From positions 275,001-339,000 of the forward strand of contig JAODUO010000148.1 of NCBI GenBank assembly GCA_025642075.2: DNA of 64,000 bases, in the 5' to 3' direction. Shown here piece after piece: positions 54,911 through 64,000 of this stretch (its first letter is position 1; each line of letters starts with the position of its first letter). The notes beneath the pieces are model-generated. The model saw only the letters and a list, made by a program, of their open reading frames with translations, made no database searches and was not told the origin of the DNA. Source of the DNA: Ridgeia piscesae (lineage: Eukaryota > Annelida > Polychaeta > Sabellida > Siboglinidae). The position numbers and the translations under genes are program-made.

Positions 54911-55912
54911 ACGGAAGTTAGCCAAGTCTAACTAGTTTATTGACTTCTTCAGTCGCCACTGCCTTAGCCATAGCTGTGAGAATAGCACACATGCTGAAAT
55001 ACCCACTCCAATTTGAAGATGAACAAACAATTTATAGAAATTCCAGTATACTAGGACATGTCTGACCAATTGCACCACCTATGTATTTAAATAATTGCTT
55101 CTACCAGTTCATCCAAAACGTTGCATGAAATCACCCAAAATTATACATGACGGCAGGCTGACCATACTATGCATGAAAGATTCCATTTGTTGAGCTTAAC
55201 AGATGAGTTTTGCAAAGGGGTGTTGCAATGGCCCAGAAGGTTGGTATTGGGGCAATCTGCAGCAGCGCCCCCTGGCACACGAGGATGGGTAATGATAAAA
55301 ACAACTAAATCAAATTAAAATGTCGGCTAATTAAGAGGGAACAATAGTAAATAATAATAATAGTTGAAGGTAGATATCAAATGATTGAACTCTGAACAGA
55401 GGTCACCACTGTCCAAATATACTAATTTAAAAGAAAAAGCATATTTAAAAAGTATTGACACAAATGATCATGTTTAAAAGAAATGACTCACTCAAAAGAT
55501 CATGTTTAAAACAAAATGACTCACTCAAAGATCATGTTTAAAAATAAATGACTCACTCAAAAGATCATGTTTAAAATAAAAAGACTCACTCAAAAGAGCA
55601 TGTTTAAGAAGAAACAACTCACCCGAAAGATCATGCTTAGAAAAATGACTCCCGTGAAAGATCATGTTGAAAAAGAAATGCCTCGTTTAAAAGATAATTT
55701 AAAAAAATACTTACCCAAAAGATCATGTTTAAAAAGAAATGACTCACTCGAAAGATCTCAAAGTCCTCTCGTGTCGTCTGGTCACTGTTGCGTTTCCACG
55801 GAAGTTTGAACAGTTTTTCTTCCCTGTTGATCCATTCTACCCCTCGTACCCGGCCCTCATTTAGAGTTTCCTCCAGCCAAGAGCGCAGGTACTGCCGATG
55901 TCTCCTGTCCAT
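45855..55912 (-). CDS. irf: Interferon regulatory factor, IRF4/8-like (9-exon gene model, at least 458 aa)
   Basis: Transcription factor joined on the - strand from 55912-55748, 53708-53513, 53186-53104, 52449-52386, 52086-51955, 50547-50347, 49753-49632, 47437-47274 and 46101-45855. All eight junctions agree in phase (0, 1, 0, 1, 1, 1, 0, 2). Residues 1-119 are the IRF DNA-binding domain with its five tryptophans (W12, W27, W39, W57, W77). About 121-280 is a Pro/Ser/Thr-rich linker. About 281-458 is the IRF-association domain used for partner binding. [15 protein letters not shown] followed by DEPFKVYRF is closest to the IRF4/8 group. In animals IRFs control immune and developmental genes in the nucleus. 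The C-terminus is open: the frame either runs to a stop at 45612 (538 aa) or splices on. Exons 5' of the ATG must lie beyond the 61-bp array. Confidence 0.9.
46600..46921. mobile_element. Unsplit relative of the 33.3-38.1 kb MITE-like repeat (IRF intron 8)
   Basis: Shares CTATTTCATGTAA, CCCTTTCATGTCC, a block around GGTTATTACTGATAG, and GGAAATAATTATATTAACA with the two halves of the repeat at 33.3-33.6 and 37.9-38.1 kb, without any Gypsy insertion. The termini are degraded. Confidence 0.65.
46924..46973. repeat. Perfect 22-bp inverted repeat (hairpin)
   Basis: ATTAATGTAATATTAACGTAAT (left arm, 46924-46945) is exactly complementary in reverse to 46952-46973, with a 6-base loop. AT-rich cruciform candidate at the end of the dispersed repeat, in IRF intron 8. 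Confidence 0.85.
47274..47437 (-). CDS. irf: IRF exon 8 (IRF-association domain)
   Basis: Acceptor TTTCACTGTTTCTAG, donor GCAA|GTGAGT, 164 bp, phase 0 to 2. Residues 322-375 include [15 protein letters not shown] and DVYVTRYCK, matching the domain's helix followed by the strand before the conserved cysteine and F/W block that continues in exon 9. Confidence 0.88.
47592..49262. repeat. 22-bp minisatellite, about 76 units (IRF intron 7)
   Basis: GGTAAGTCAGTGTGAACCAC plus two bases repeats every 22 bp, with variants GTATGAAC, CACAAGG and CTACATGG. Every unit carries GTAAGT, a perfect 5' splice consensus, but on the + strand, antisense to the IRF gene. On the gene's own strand each unit reads CACTGACTTACC, with a branch-point-like CTGAC. 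Confidence 0.96.
49455..49645. repeat. 26-bp minisatellite spanning the exon 7 donor, about 7 units
   Basis: On the - strand the exon ends ACTCCTTTCTGAG|GTAATG. The array repeats ACTCCTCTCAGAG|GTAATG, ACTCCTCTTAGAG|GTAATG or CTCACACAG|GTAATG every 26 bp into the intron. Each unit thus copies the exon end plus a donor, so decoy donors stand 26 bp apart. Each also has TCATGTGA, an M-box-like E-box. Confidence 0.92.
49632..49753 (-). CDS. irf: IRF exon 7 (start of IRF-association domain)
   Basis: Acceptor TTATTCCTTCGGCAG, donor GAG|GTAATG, 122 bp, phase 1 to 0. Residues 281-321 carry [20 protein letters not shown], the Y-R-G block (usually I-x-Y-x-G-x-x-V) that opens the IRF-association domain. 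A longer - frame in another register overlaps this exon and is a shadow. Confidence 0.88.
50163..50194. repeat. Short (TA)n tract (IRF intron 6)
   Basis: About 15 TA dinucleotides in an AT-rich intron. Confidence 0.9.
50347..50547 (-). CDS. irf: IRF exon 6 (Pro/Thr/Val-rich linker)
   Basis: Acceptor TGTGTCATTATAG, donor CAAG|GTAGGT, 201 bp, phase 1 to 1. Residues 214-280 are low in charge and rich in Pro, Thr, Val and Ser (for example [14 protein letters not shown]), then [20 protein letters not shown]. The linker is not conserved between IRFs, so support here is phase, splice sites and lack of stops rather than similarity. Confidence 0.75.
50590..51705. repeat. 28-bp minisatellite, about 39 units (IRF intron 5)
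   Basis: GGTTGGGTCAAATGGTGGAG plus TGAGCACT repeats every 28 bp with many point variants. On the gene strand it is pyrimidine-rich (CACTCTACCATTTGACCCAACC) and ends some 40-50 bp upstream of the exon 6 acceptor. Short Thr/Pro/His frames on the - strand are artefacts. Confidence 0.94.
51955..52086 (-). CDS. irf: IRF exon 5 (acidic linker)
   Basis: Acceptor ATTTCCTCTTTCAG, donor AAGT|GTAAGT, 132 bp, phase 1 to 1. Residues 170-213, [19 protein letters not shown] then [19 protein letters not shown]. Acidic and helix-prone, in the position of the IRF linker/activation region. No specific motif identified. Confidence 0.78.
52331..52370. repeat. (TA)n tract (IRF intron 4)
   Basis: About 20 TA dinucleotides just downstream of the exon 4 donor. 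Confidence 0.92.
52386..52449 (-). CDS. irf: IRF exon 4 (short linker exon)
   Basis: Acceptor GGTGATTTACAG, donor TCAG|GTATAT, 64 bp, phase 0 to 1. Residues 149-169 ([20 protein letters not shown]). Supported by splice sites and phase only. Confidence 0.7.
53104..53186 (-). CDS. irf: IRF exon 3 (Ser/Pro-rich linker)
   Basis: Acceptor TTATTTTCAG, donor GTT|GTAAGT, 83 bp, phase 1 to 0. Residues 121-148 include [19 protein letters not shown], with several Ser-Pro pairs, likely phosphorylation sites. The +1 alternative reading meets a stop after 12 codons. Confidence 0.8.
53513..53708 (-). CDS. irf: IRF exon 2 (second half of DNA-binding domain)
   Basis: Acceptor GCCTGTTTCTTAG, 196 bp, phase 0 to 1. 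It starts exactly at the conserved AWAKHTG, then [20 protein letters not shown] (recognition helix region) and [10 protein letters not shown], the usual end of the domain. The donor region reads ATG|GTACGTAAGT: two overlapping donors 4 bp apart. Only the upstream one keeps the frame. Confidence 0.93.
53761..54558. other. IRF intron 1, AT-rich
   Basis: Contains an inverted pair near 53917-54030: TGTATGATTTATCTTACTTTGG and CCAATGTAACTTAAATCATACA (parts shown), with ATAATTGT/ACAATTAT inside. This may be a decayed foldback element. No exon. Confidence 0.45.
54559..54906. repeat. Two AT-rich direct repeats with long (TA)n tracts (IRF intron 1)
   Basis: AATGAATAAATAATAAAA-type sequence followed by AAAGCATNA..ATGCTGTATATA occurs twice (about 54560-54620 and 54722-54785), each followed by a (TA)n run; a third TA run reaches 54906. 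The pattern suggests a duplicated module. Confidence 0.85.
54907..55452. other. IRF intron 1, unassigned part
   Basis: Mixed sequence between the TA tracts and the 34-bp array. No exon or transposon end recognised. Confidence 0.45.
55453..55760. repeat. 33/34-bp minisatellite spanning the exon 1 donor, about 9 units
   Basis: On the gene strand exon 1 ends GAGATCTTTCGA|GTGAGTCATTT. The intron repeats GATCTTTTGA|GTGAGTCATTT followed by TTAAACAT about every 33-34 bp. The unit therefore includes the last exon bases and the donor GTGAGT. The copies nearest the exon are the most altered (TGACTCCCG, TGCCTCG). GTGAGTCA also contains the AP-1 word TGAGTCA. Confidence 0.9.
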
Positions 55913-55932
55913 GTTCACCCTGACCGTGTAAA
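55748..55932 (-). CDS. irf: IRF coding exon 1 (first half of DNA-binding domain)
   Basis: The acceptor GTTGTTTGTAG ends at 55933, so the exon begins at 55932. The first ATG is at 55912 and the exon ends CGA|GTGAGT. Residues 1-55: [20 protein letters not shown] then [10 protein letters not shown], ending EDFEIFR, with three of the five conserved tryptophans. The frame is open above the ATG, so translation could start in an earlier exon. The acceptor side is the border of the 61-bp array and the donor side is the border of the 34-bp array. Confidence 0.92.
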
Positions 55933-58900
55933 CTACAAACAACCACAACTGTTCTCACTAGTCTACTACATCACATCACAAGTCAGGGCAAAACTACAAA
56001 CAACCACAACTGTTCTCACTAGTCTACTACATCACATCACAAGTCAGGGCAAAACTACAAACAACCACAACTGTTCTCACTAGTCTACTACATCACATCA
56101 CAAGTCAGGGCAAAACTACAAACAACCACAACTGTTCTCACTAGTCTACTACATCACATCACAAGTCAGGGCACACTACAAACAACCACAACTGTTCTCA
56201 CTAGTCTACTACATCACATCACAAGTCAGGGCAAAACTACAAACAACCACAACTGTTCTCACTAGTCTACTACATCACATCACAAGTCAGGGCAAAACTA
56301 CAAACAACCACAACTGTTCTCACTAGTCTACTACATCACATCACAAGTCAGGGCAAAACTACAAACAACCACAACTGTTCTCACTAGTCTACTACATCAC
56401 ATCACAAGTCAGGGCAAAACTACAAACAACCACAACTGTTCTCACTAGTCTACTACAACACATCACAAGTCAGGGTAAAACTACAAACAACCACAACTGT
56501 TCTCACTAGTCTACTACATCACATCACAAGTCAGGGCAAAACTACAAACAACCACAACTGTTCTCACTAGTCTACTACAACACATCACAAGTCAGGGCAC
56601 ACTACAAACAACCACAACTGTTCTCACTAGTCTACTACATCACATCACAAGTCAGGGCAAAACTACAAACAACCACAACTGTTCTCACTAGTCTACTACA
56701 TCACATCACAAGTCAGGGCAAAACTACAAACAACCACAACTGTTCTCACTAGTCTACTACACACATCACAAGTCAGGGCAAAACTACAAACAACCACAAC
56801 TGTTCTCACTAGTCTACTACAACACATCACAAGTCAGGGCAAAACTACAAACAACCACAACTGTTCTCACTAGTCTACTACATCACATCACAAGTCAGGG
56901 CAAAACTACAAACAACCACAACTGTTCTCACTAGTCTACTACATCACAAGTCAGGGAAAACTACAAACAACCACAACTGTTCTCACTAGTCTACTACATC
57001 ACATCACAAGTCAGGGCAAAACTACAAACAACCACAACTGTTCTCACTAGTCTACTACAACACATCACAAGTCAGGGCAAACTACAAACAACCACAACTG
57101 TTCTCACTAGTCTACTACACACATCACAAGTCAGGGAAAACTACAAACAACCACAACTGTTCTCACTAGTCTACTACATCACATCACAAGTCAGGGAACT
57201 ACAAACAACCACAACTGTTCTCACTAGTCTACTACAACACATCACAAGTCAGGGCAAAACTACAAACAACCACAACTGTTCTCACTAGTCTACTACATCA
57301 CATCACAAGTCAGGGCAAAACTACAAACAACCACAACTGTTCTCACTAGTCTACTACAACACATCACAAGTCAGGGCAAAACTACAAACAACCACAACTG
57401 TTCTCACTAGTCTACTACATCACATCACAAGTCAGGGCAAAACTACAAACAACCACAACTGTTCTCACTAGTCTACTACAACACATCACAAGTCAGGGCA
57501 AACTACAAACAACCACAACTGTTCTCACTAGTCTACTACATCACATCACAAGTCAGGGCAAAACTACAAACAACCACAACTGTTCTCACTAGTCTACTAC
57601 ATCACATCACAAGTCAGGGCAAAACTACAAACAACCACAACTGTTCTCACTAGTCTACTACAACACATCACAAGTCAGGGCAAAACTACAAACAACCACA
57701 ACTGTTCTCACTAGTCTACTACATCACATCACAAGTCAGGGCAAAACTACAAACAACCACAACTGTTCTCACTAGTCTACTACAACACATCACAAGTCAG
57801 GGTAAAACTACAAACAACCACAACTGTTCTCACTAGTCTACTACATCACATCACAAGTCAGGGCAAAACTACAAACAACCACAACTGTTCTCACTAGTCT
57901 ACTACAACACATCACAAGTCAGGGTAAAACTACAAACAACCACAACTGTTCTCACTAGTCTACTACATCACATCACAAGTCAGGGCAAAACTACAAACAA
58001 CCACAACTGTTCTCACTAGTCTACTACAACACATCACAAGTCAGGGCAAAACTACAAACAACCACAACTGTTCTCACTAGTCTACTACATCACATCACAA
58101 GTCAGGGCAAAACTACAAACAACCACAACTGTTCTCACTAGTCTACTACAACACATCACAAGTCAGGGTAAAACTACAAACAACCACAACTGTTCTCACT
58201 AGTCTACTACATCACATCACAAGTCAGGGCAAAACTACAAACAACCACAACTGTTCTCACTAGTCTACTACAACACATCACAAGTCAGGGCACACTACAA
58301 ACAACCACAACTGTTCTCACTAGTCTACTACATCACATCACAAGTCAGGGCAAAACTACAAACAACCACAACTGTTCTCACTAGTCTACTACATCACATC
58401 ACAAGTCAGGGCAAAACTACAAACAACCACAACTGTTCTCACTAGTCTACTACATCACATCACAAGTCAGGGCAAAACTACAAACAACCACAACTGTTCT
58501 CACTAGTCTACTACAACACATCACAAGTCAGGGCAAAACTACAAACAACCACAACTGTTCTCACTAGTCTACTACATCACATCACAAGTCAGGGCAAAAC
58601 TACAAACAACCACAACTGTTCTCACTAGTCTACTACATCACAAGTCAGGGTAAAACTACAAACAACCACAACTGTTCTCACTAGTCTACTACATCACATC
58701 ACAAGTCAGGGCAAAACTACAAACAACCACAACTGTTCTCACTAGTCTACTACAACACATCACAAGTCAGGGCAAAACTACAAACAACCACAACTGTTCT
58801 CACTAGTCTACTACATCACATCACAAGTCAGGGCAAAACTACAAACAACCACAACTGTTCTCACTAGTCTACTACATCACATCACAAGTCAGGGCACACT

Positions 58901-61900
58901 ACAAACAACCACAACTGTTCTCACTAGTCTACTACAACACATCACAAGTCAGGGCAAAACTACAAACAACCACAACTGTTCTCACTAGTCTACTACATCA
59001 CATCACAAGTCAGGGCAAAACTACAAACAACCACAACTGTTCTCACTAGTCTACTACAACACATCACAAGTCAGGGCAAAACTACAAACAACCACAACTG
59101 TTCTCACTAGTCTACTACATCACATCACAAGTCAGGGCAAAACTACAAACAACCACAACTGTTCTCACTAGTCTACTACAACACATCACAAGTCAGGGCA
59201 CACTACAAACAACCACAACTGTTCTCACTAGTCTACTACATCACATCACAAGTCAGGGCAAAACTACAAACAACCACAACTGTTCTCACTAGTCTACTAC
59301 ATCACATCACAAGTCAGGGCAAAACTACAAACAACCACAACTGTTCTCACTAGTCTACTACAACACATCACAAGTCAGGGCAAAACTACAAACAACCACA
59401 ACTGTTCTCACTAGTCTACTACATCACATCACAAGTCAGGGCAAAACTACAAACAACCACAACTGTTCTCACTAGTCTACTACAACACATCACAAGTCAG
59501 GGTAAAACTACAAACAACCACAACTGTTCTCACTAGTCTACTACATCACATCACAAGTCAGGGCAAAACTACAAACAACCACAACTGTTCTCACTAGTCT
59601 ACTACAACACATCACAAGTCAGGGCAAAACTACAAACAACCACAACTGTTCTCACTAGTCTACTACATCACATCACAAGTCAGGGCAAAACTACAAACAA
59701 CCACAACTGTTCTCACTAGTCTACTACAACACATCACAAGTCAGGGCAAAACTACAAACAACCACAACTGTTCTCACTAGTCTACTACATCACATCACAA
59801 GTCAGGGCAAAACTACAAACAACCACAACTGTTCTCACTAGTCTACTACAACACATCACAAGTCAGGGTAAAACTACAAACAACCACAACTGTTCTCACT
59901 AGTCTACTACATCACATCACAAGTCAGGGCAAAACTACAAACAACCACAACTGTTCTCACTAGTCTACTACAACACATCACAAGTCAGGGCACACTACAA
60001 ACAACCACAACTGTTCTCACTAGTCTACTACATCACATCACAAGTCAGGGCAAAACTACAAACAACCACAACTGTTCTCACTAGTCTACTACATCACATC
60101 ACAAGTCAGGGCAAAACTACAAACAACCACAACTGTTCTCACTAGTCTACTACAACACATCACAAGTCAGGGCAAAACTACAAACAACCACAACTGTTCT
60201 CACTAGTCTACTACATCACATCACAAGTCAGGGCAAAACTACAAACAACCACAACTGTTCTCACTAGTCTACTACATCACATCACAAGTCAGGGCAAAAC
60301 TACAAACAACCACAACTGTTCTCACTAGTCTACTACATCACATCACAAGTCAGGGCAAAACTACAAACAACCACAACTGTTCTCACTAGTCTACTACATC
60401 ACATCACAAGTCAGGGCACACTACAAACAACCACAACTGTTCTCACTAGTCTACTACATCACATCACAAGTCAGGGCAAAACTACAAACAACCACAACTG
60501 TTCTCACTAGTCTACTACATCACATCACAAGTCAGGGCACACTACAAACAACCACAACTGTTCTCACTAGTCTACTACATCACATCACAAGTCAGGGCAA
60601 AACTACAAACAACCACAACTGTTCTCACTAGTCTACTACAACACATCACAAGTCAGGGCAAAACTACAAACAACCACAACTGTTCTCACTAGTCTACTAC
60701 ATCACATCACAAGTCAGGGCAAAACTACAAACAACCACAACTGTTCTCACTAGTCTACTACAACACATCACAAGTCAGGGCACACTACAAACAACCACAA
60801 CTGTTCTCACTAGTCTACTACATCACATCACAAGTCAGGGCAAAACTACAAACAACCACAACTGTTCTCACTAGTCTACTACATCACATCACAAGTCAGG
60901 GCAAAACTACAAACAACCACAACTGTTCTCACTAGTCTACTACAACACATCACAAGTCAGGGCAAAACTACAAACAACCACAACTGTTCTCACTAGTCTA
61001 CTACATCACATCACAAGTCAGGGCAAAACTACAAACAACCACAACTGTTCTCACTAGTCTACTACAACACATCACAAGTCAGGGAAAACTACAAACAACC
61101 ACAACTGTTCTCACTAGTCTACTACATCACATCACAAGTCAGGGCAAAACTACAAACAACCACAACTGTTCTCACTAGTCTACTACAACACATCACAAGT
61201 CAGGGTAAAACTACAAACAACCACAACTGTTCTCACTAGTCTACTACATCACATCACAAGTCAGGGCAAAACTACAAACAACCACAACTGTTCTCACTAG
61301 TCTACTACAACACATCACAAGTCAGGGCAAAACTACAAACAACCACAACTGTTCTCACTAGTCTACTACATCACATCACAAGTCAGGGCAAAACTACAAA
61401 CAACCACAACTGTTCTCACTAGTCTACTACAACACATCACAAGTCAGGGTAAAACTACAAACAACCACAACTGTTCTCACTAGTCTACTACATCACATCA
61501 CAAGTCAGGGCAAAACTACAAACAACCACAACTGTTCTCACTAGTCTACTACAACACATCACAAGTCAGGGCACACTACAAACAACCACAACTGTTCTCA
61601 CTAGTCTACTACATCACATCACAAGTCAGGGCAAAACTACAAACAACCACAACTGTTCTCACTAGTCTACTACATCACATCACAAGTCAGGGCAAAACTA
61701 CAAACAACCACAACTGTTCTCACTAGTCTACTACAACACATCACAAGTCAGGGCAAAACTACAAACAACCACAACTGTTCTCACTAGTCTACTACATCAC
61801 ATCACAAGTCAGGGCAAAACTACAAACAACCACAACTGTTCTCACTAGTCTACTACATCACATCACAAGTCAGGGCAAAACTACAAACAACCACAACTGT

Positions 61901-63189
61901 TCTCACTAGTCTACTACATCACAAGTCAGGGTAAAACTACAAACAACCACAACTGTTCTCACTAGTCTACTACATCACATCACAAGTCAGGGCAAAACTA
62001 CAAACAACCACAACTGTTCTCACTAGTCTACTACAACACATCACAAGTCAGGGCAAAACTACAAACAACCACAACTGTTCTCACTAGTCTACTACATCAC
62101 ATCACAAGTCAGGGCAAAACTACAAACAACCACAACTGTTCTCACTAGTCTACTACATCACATCACAAGTCAGGGTAAAACTACAAACAACCACAACTGT
62201 TCTCACTAGTCTACTACAACACATCACAAGTCAGGGCAAAACTACAAACAACCACAACTGTTCTCACTAGTCTACTACATCACATCACAAGTCAGGGCAA
62301 AACTACAAACAACCACAACTGTTCTCACTAGTCTACTACATCACATCACAAGTCAGGGCAAAACTACAAACAACCACAACTGTTCTCACTAGTCTACTAC
62401 ATCACATCACAAGTCAGGGCACACTACAAACAACCACAACTGTTCTCACTAGTCTACTACATCACATCACAAGTCAGGGAAAACTACAAAAAACCACAAC
62501 TGTTCTCACTAGTCTACTACATCACATCACAAGTCAGGGCACACTACAAACAACCACAACTGTTCTCACTAGTCTACTACATCACATCACAAGTCAGGGC
62601 AAAACTACAAACAACCACAACTGTTCTCACTAGTCTACTACATCACATCACAAGTCAGGGCACACTACAAACAACCACAACTGTTCTCACTAGTCTACTA
62701 CATCACATCACAAGTCAGGGCAAAACTACAAACAACCACAACTGTTCTCACTAGTCTACTACAACACATCACAAGTCAGGGTAAAACTACAAACAACCAC
62801 AACTGTTCTCACTAGTCTACTACAACACATCACAAGTCAGGGCAAAACTACAAACAACCACAACTGTTCTCACTAGTCTACTACATCACATCACAAGTCA
62901 GGGCAAAACTACAAACAACCACAACTGTTCTCACTAGTCTACTACATCACATCACAAGTCAGGGCAAAACTACAAACAACCACAACTGTTCTCACTAGTC
63001 TACTACATCACATCACAAGTCAGGGCACACTACAAACAACCACAACTGTTCTCACTAGTCTACTACATCACATCACAAGTCAGGGCACACTACAAACAAC
63101 CACAACTGTTCTCACTAGTCTACTACATCACATCACAAGGCAGGGCAAAACTACAAACAACCACAACTGTTCTCACTAGTCTACTACAT
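55930..63189. repeat. 61-bp minisatellite array, about 119 units, starting at the exon 1 acceptor
   Basis: The unit runs AACTACAAACAACCACAACT, GTTCTCACTAGTCTACTACA, TCACATCACAAGTCAGGGCA plus one base. Main variants are CATCACATC or CAACACATC, and GGCAAAAC, GGCACAC or GGTAAAAC; a few units are 2-6 bp short. On the IRF strand each unit has CCCTGACTT (a branch-point-like CTGAC) and ends GGTTGTTTGTAG|TTT, the acceptor sequence used by coding exon 1. The array fills about 7.3 kb of the IRF's upstream intron. Uniformity is very high, so recent homogenisation is likely, and the true length may be mis-assembled. Confidence 0.97.
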
Positions 63190-63190
63190 A

Positions 63191-63487
63191 TTATGGGCAC
63201 GTGATCTGGGGAGTTTTGTAAGGTGATCAGTCTACGATGTTACTGGCTGACACATGCGTAGCCACCAAAGCTACCCTTGACAGAACATAGGCTATGATGA
63301 TACATATTCTGTTCTTCTTCTTCCATTAAATGACCTTGGTCAATTAGCTGACCATTATTGTCGTTGTTTTTTAGAGTTGTCCTTCTCTAGAGTTAGTGAG
63401 TCCACTACAGGTTATACACATTTACCCCCTGTGTGTGATCTTTTACTTCCACTTGCATAGACACCAGATAGAAGGGACCACCGGCTT
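63191..63487. other. Flank between the 61-bp array and the LINE
   Basis: Unique-looking sequence with CACGTG (63198) and a pyrimidine-rich stretch near 63307-63325. An upstream IRF exon could lie here or further right, but none can be identified. Confidence 0.4.
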
Positions 63488-64000
63488 TTAGTGTCTCTTC
63501 CGAAAGACACAGGCACGTGTGGGCTTAAGAAATTGCCTTCTTCTTCTTCGCCTTTTCCCACAAGGTGGGGTCAGCGGGCCGAATTCTTGATTTCCGAATG
63601 TTCTGTCCTGGGCATCCTCAGGGGTGATCCGCAGTGCCTGCATATCCCTTCGGACGCAATCCATCCATCTCCCTCTTGGTCTTTTTCCTGGCACTCTCAT
63701 GTCAACAACTGCTCTCACTTCGTTGTTTTCTTCCATTCTCTGCATGTGTCCATACCAGTGTAGTCTCATTTCTCTTACTTTCTCAAGTATACTATTCACT
63801 CCTAGCTCCTTTCTGATGTCCACACTCTTTACTTTGTCTCTCAGTGTTACTTCTTTAATTCTTTGCAACATCCTCATCTCTGTTTTCTCGAGAATCTGTT
63901 CCTCCTTCTTTCTAGCTGTCCAACATTCTGCTCCATACAGCAGTACTGGTCTAATGACAGTCATGTAGAGCTTCATCTTTAGTTTCCTTGGCATTTTCTT
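63488..64000 (-). mobile_element. RTE-like LINE, 3' end (runs off the window)
   Basis: A 168-codon - frame from 63994 to 63488 reads the end of a non-LTR reverse transcriptase: VIRPVLLYGAECWT, then MLQRIKEVTLRDKVKSVDIR, MRLHWYGHMQRMEENNEVRA and PGKRPRGRWMDCVRRDMQAL. This is the usual post-RT tail of RTE-type elements. It then decays into PPCGKRRRRRR, produced by an AAG-rich 3' tail (the + strand reads TTCTTCTTCTTCG at 63538-63551). The catalytic RT core would lie to the right of the window. Whether the full element is intact cannot be seen. Confidence 0.88.

Noticed and set aside
55930..63189. CRISPR array
   Set aside because: Units are contiguous near-identical 61-mers with no variable spacers, in an intron of an animal gene; it is a minisatellite.

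Overview
This is eukaryotic, animal-type DNA: spliced genes with GT-AG introns, many transposon remnants, and a very heavy load of microsatellites and minisatellites. I reconstructed two multi-exon genes by hand from domain matches and from splice phases that agree at every junction. (1) On the + strand at 26.7-41.8 kb is a 6-exon gene for a predicted 407-residue single-pass membrane protein: signal peptide, one CUB domain with a Thr-rich insertion, one LDLa module, a transmembrane helix, and a cytoplasmic tail with 14 cysteines next to the membrane. (2) On the - strand at 55.9-45.9 kb is a 9-exon interferon regulatory factor (IRF) gene with the five-tryptophan DNA-binding domain and the C-terminal IRF-association domain, most like the IRF4/8 group. 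Its upstream exon(s) and its last few codons are unresolved.

Layout. 0-26 kb: no confident gene. It holds simple repeats, a 5.2-kb satellite of 44-bp units (6.1-11.4 kb), two weak candidate 5' exons with promoter-like surroundings (14.4 kb on -, 17.7 kb on +), an hAT-type non-autonomous transposon with 8-bp target-site duplications (18.7-20.7 kb), and three LINE remnants (19.7, 22.1 and 24.0-24.9 kb). 26.7-41.8 kb: the CUB/LDLa gene. Its introns hold a 72-bp and a 45-bp minisatellite, a long CA tract, and a nested insertion in which a LINE tail sits in a decayed Gypsy element that sits in a MITE-like repeat. 42-45 kb: a second hAT-family copy and a 376-bp foldback element. 45.6-55.9 kb: the IRF gene, with five minisatellite or TA-rich arrays in its introns. 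55.9-63.2 kb: a 7.3-kb array of 61-bp units abutting the 5' splice boundary of the first IRF coding exon. 63.5 kb to the end: the 3' end of an RTE-like LINE on the - strand.

The most unusual signal is that minisatellites in the IRF gene are built from splice junctions. The 34-bp array below coding exon 1 repeats the exon end plus its GTGAGT donor. The 26-bp array below exon 7 repeats the last 13 or so exon bases plus the GTAATG donor. The 61-bp array ends exactly at the acceptor of coding exon 1. Minisatellites spanning exon-intron junctions have, as I recall, been described in amphioxus under the name 'mirages'. Together with an IRF4/8-like gene this makes a cephalochordate a reasonable guess, but another marine invertebrate (mollusc, hemichordate, crustacean) is not excluded. 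The two genes converge tail to tail, with about 4 kb between their 3' ends, and have no obvious functional link.
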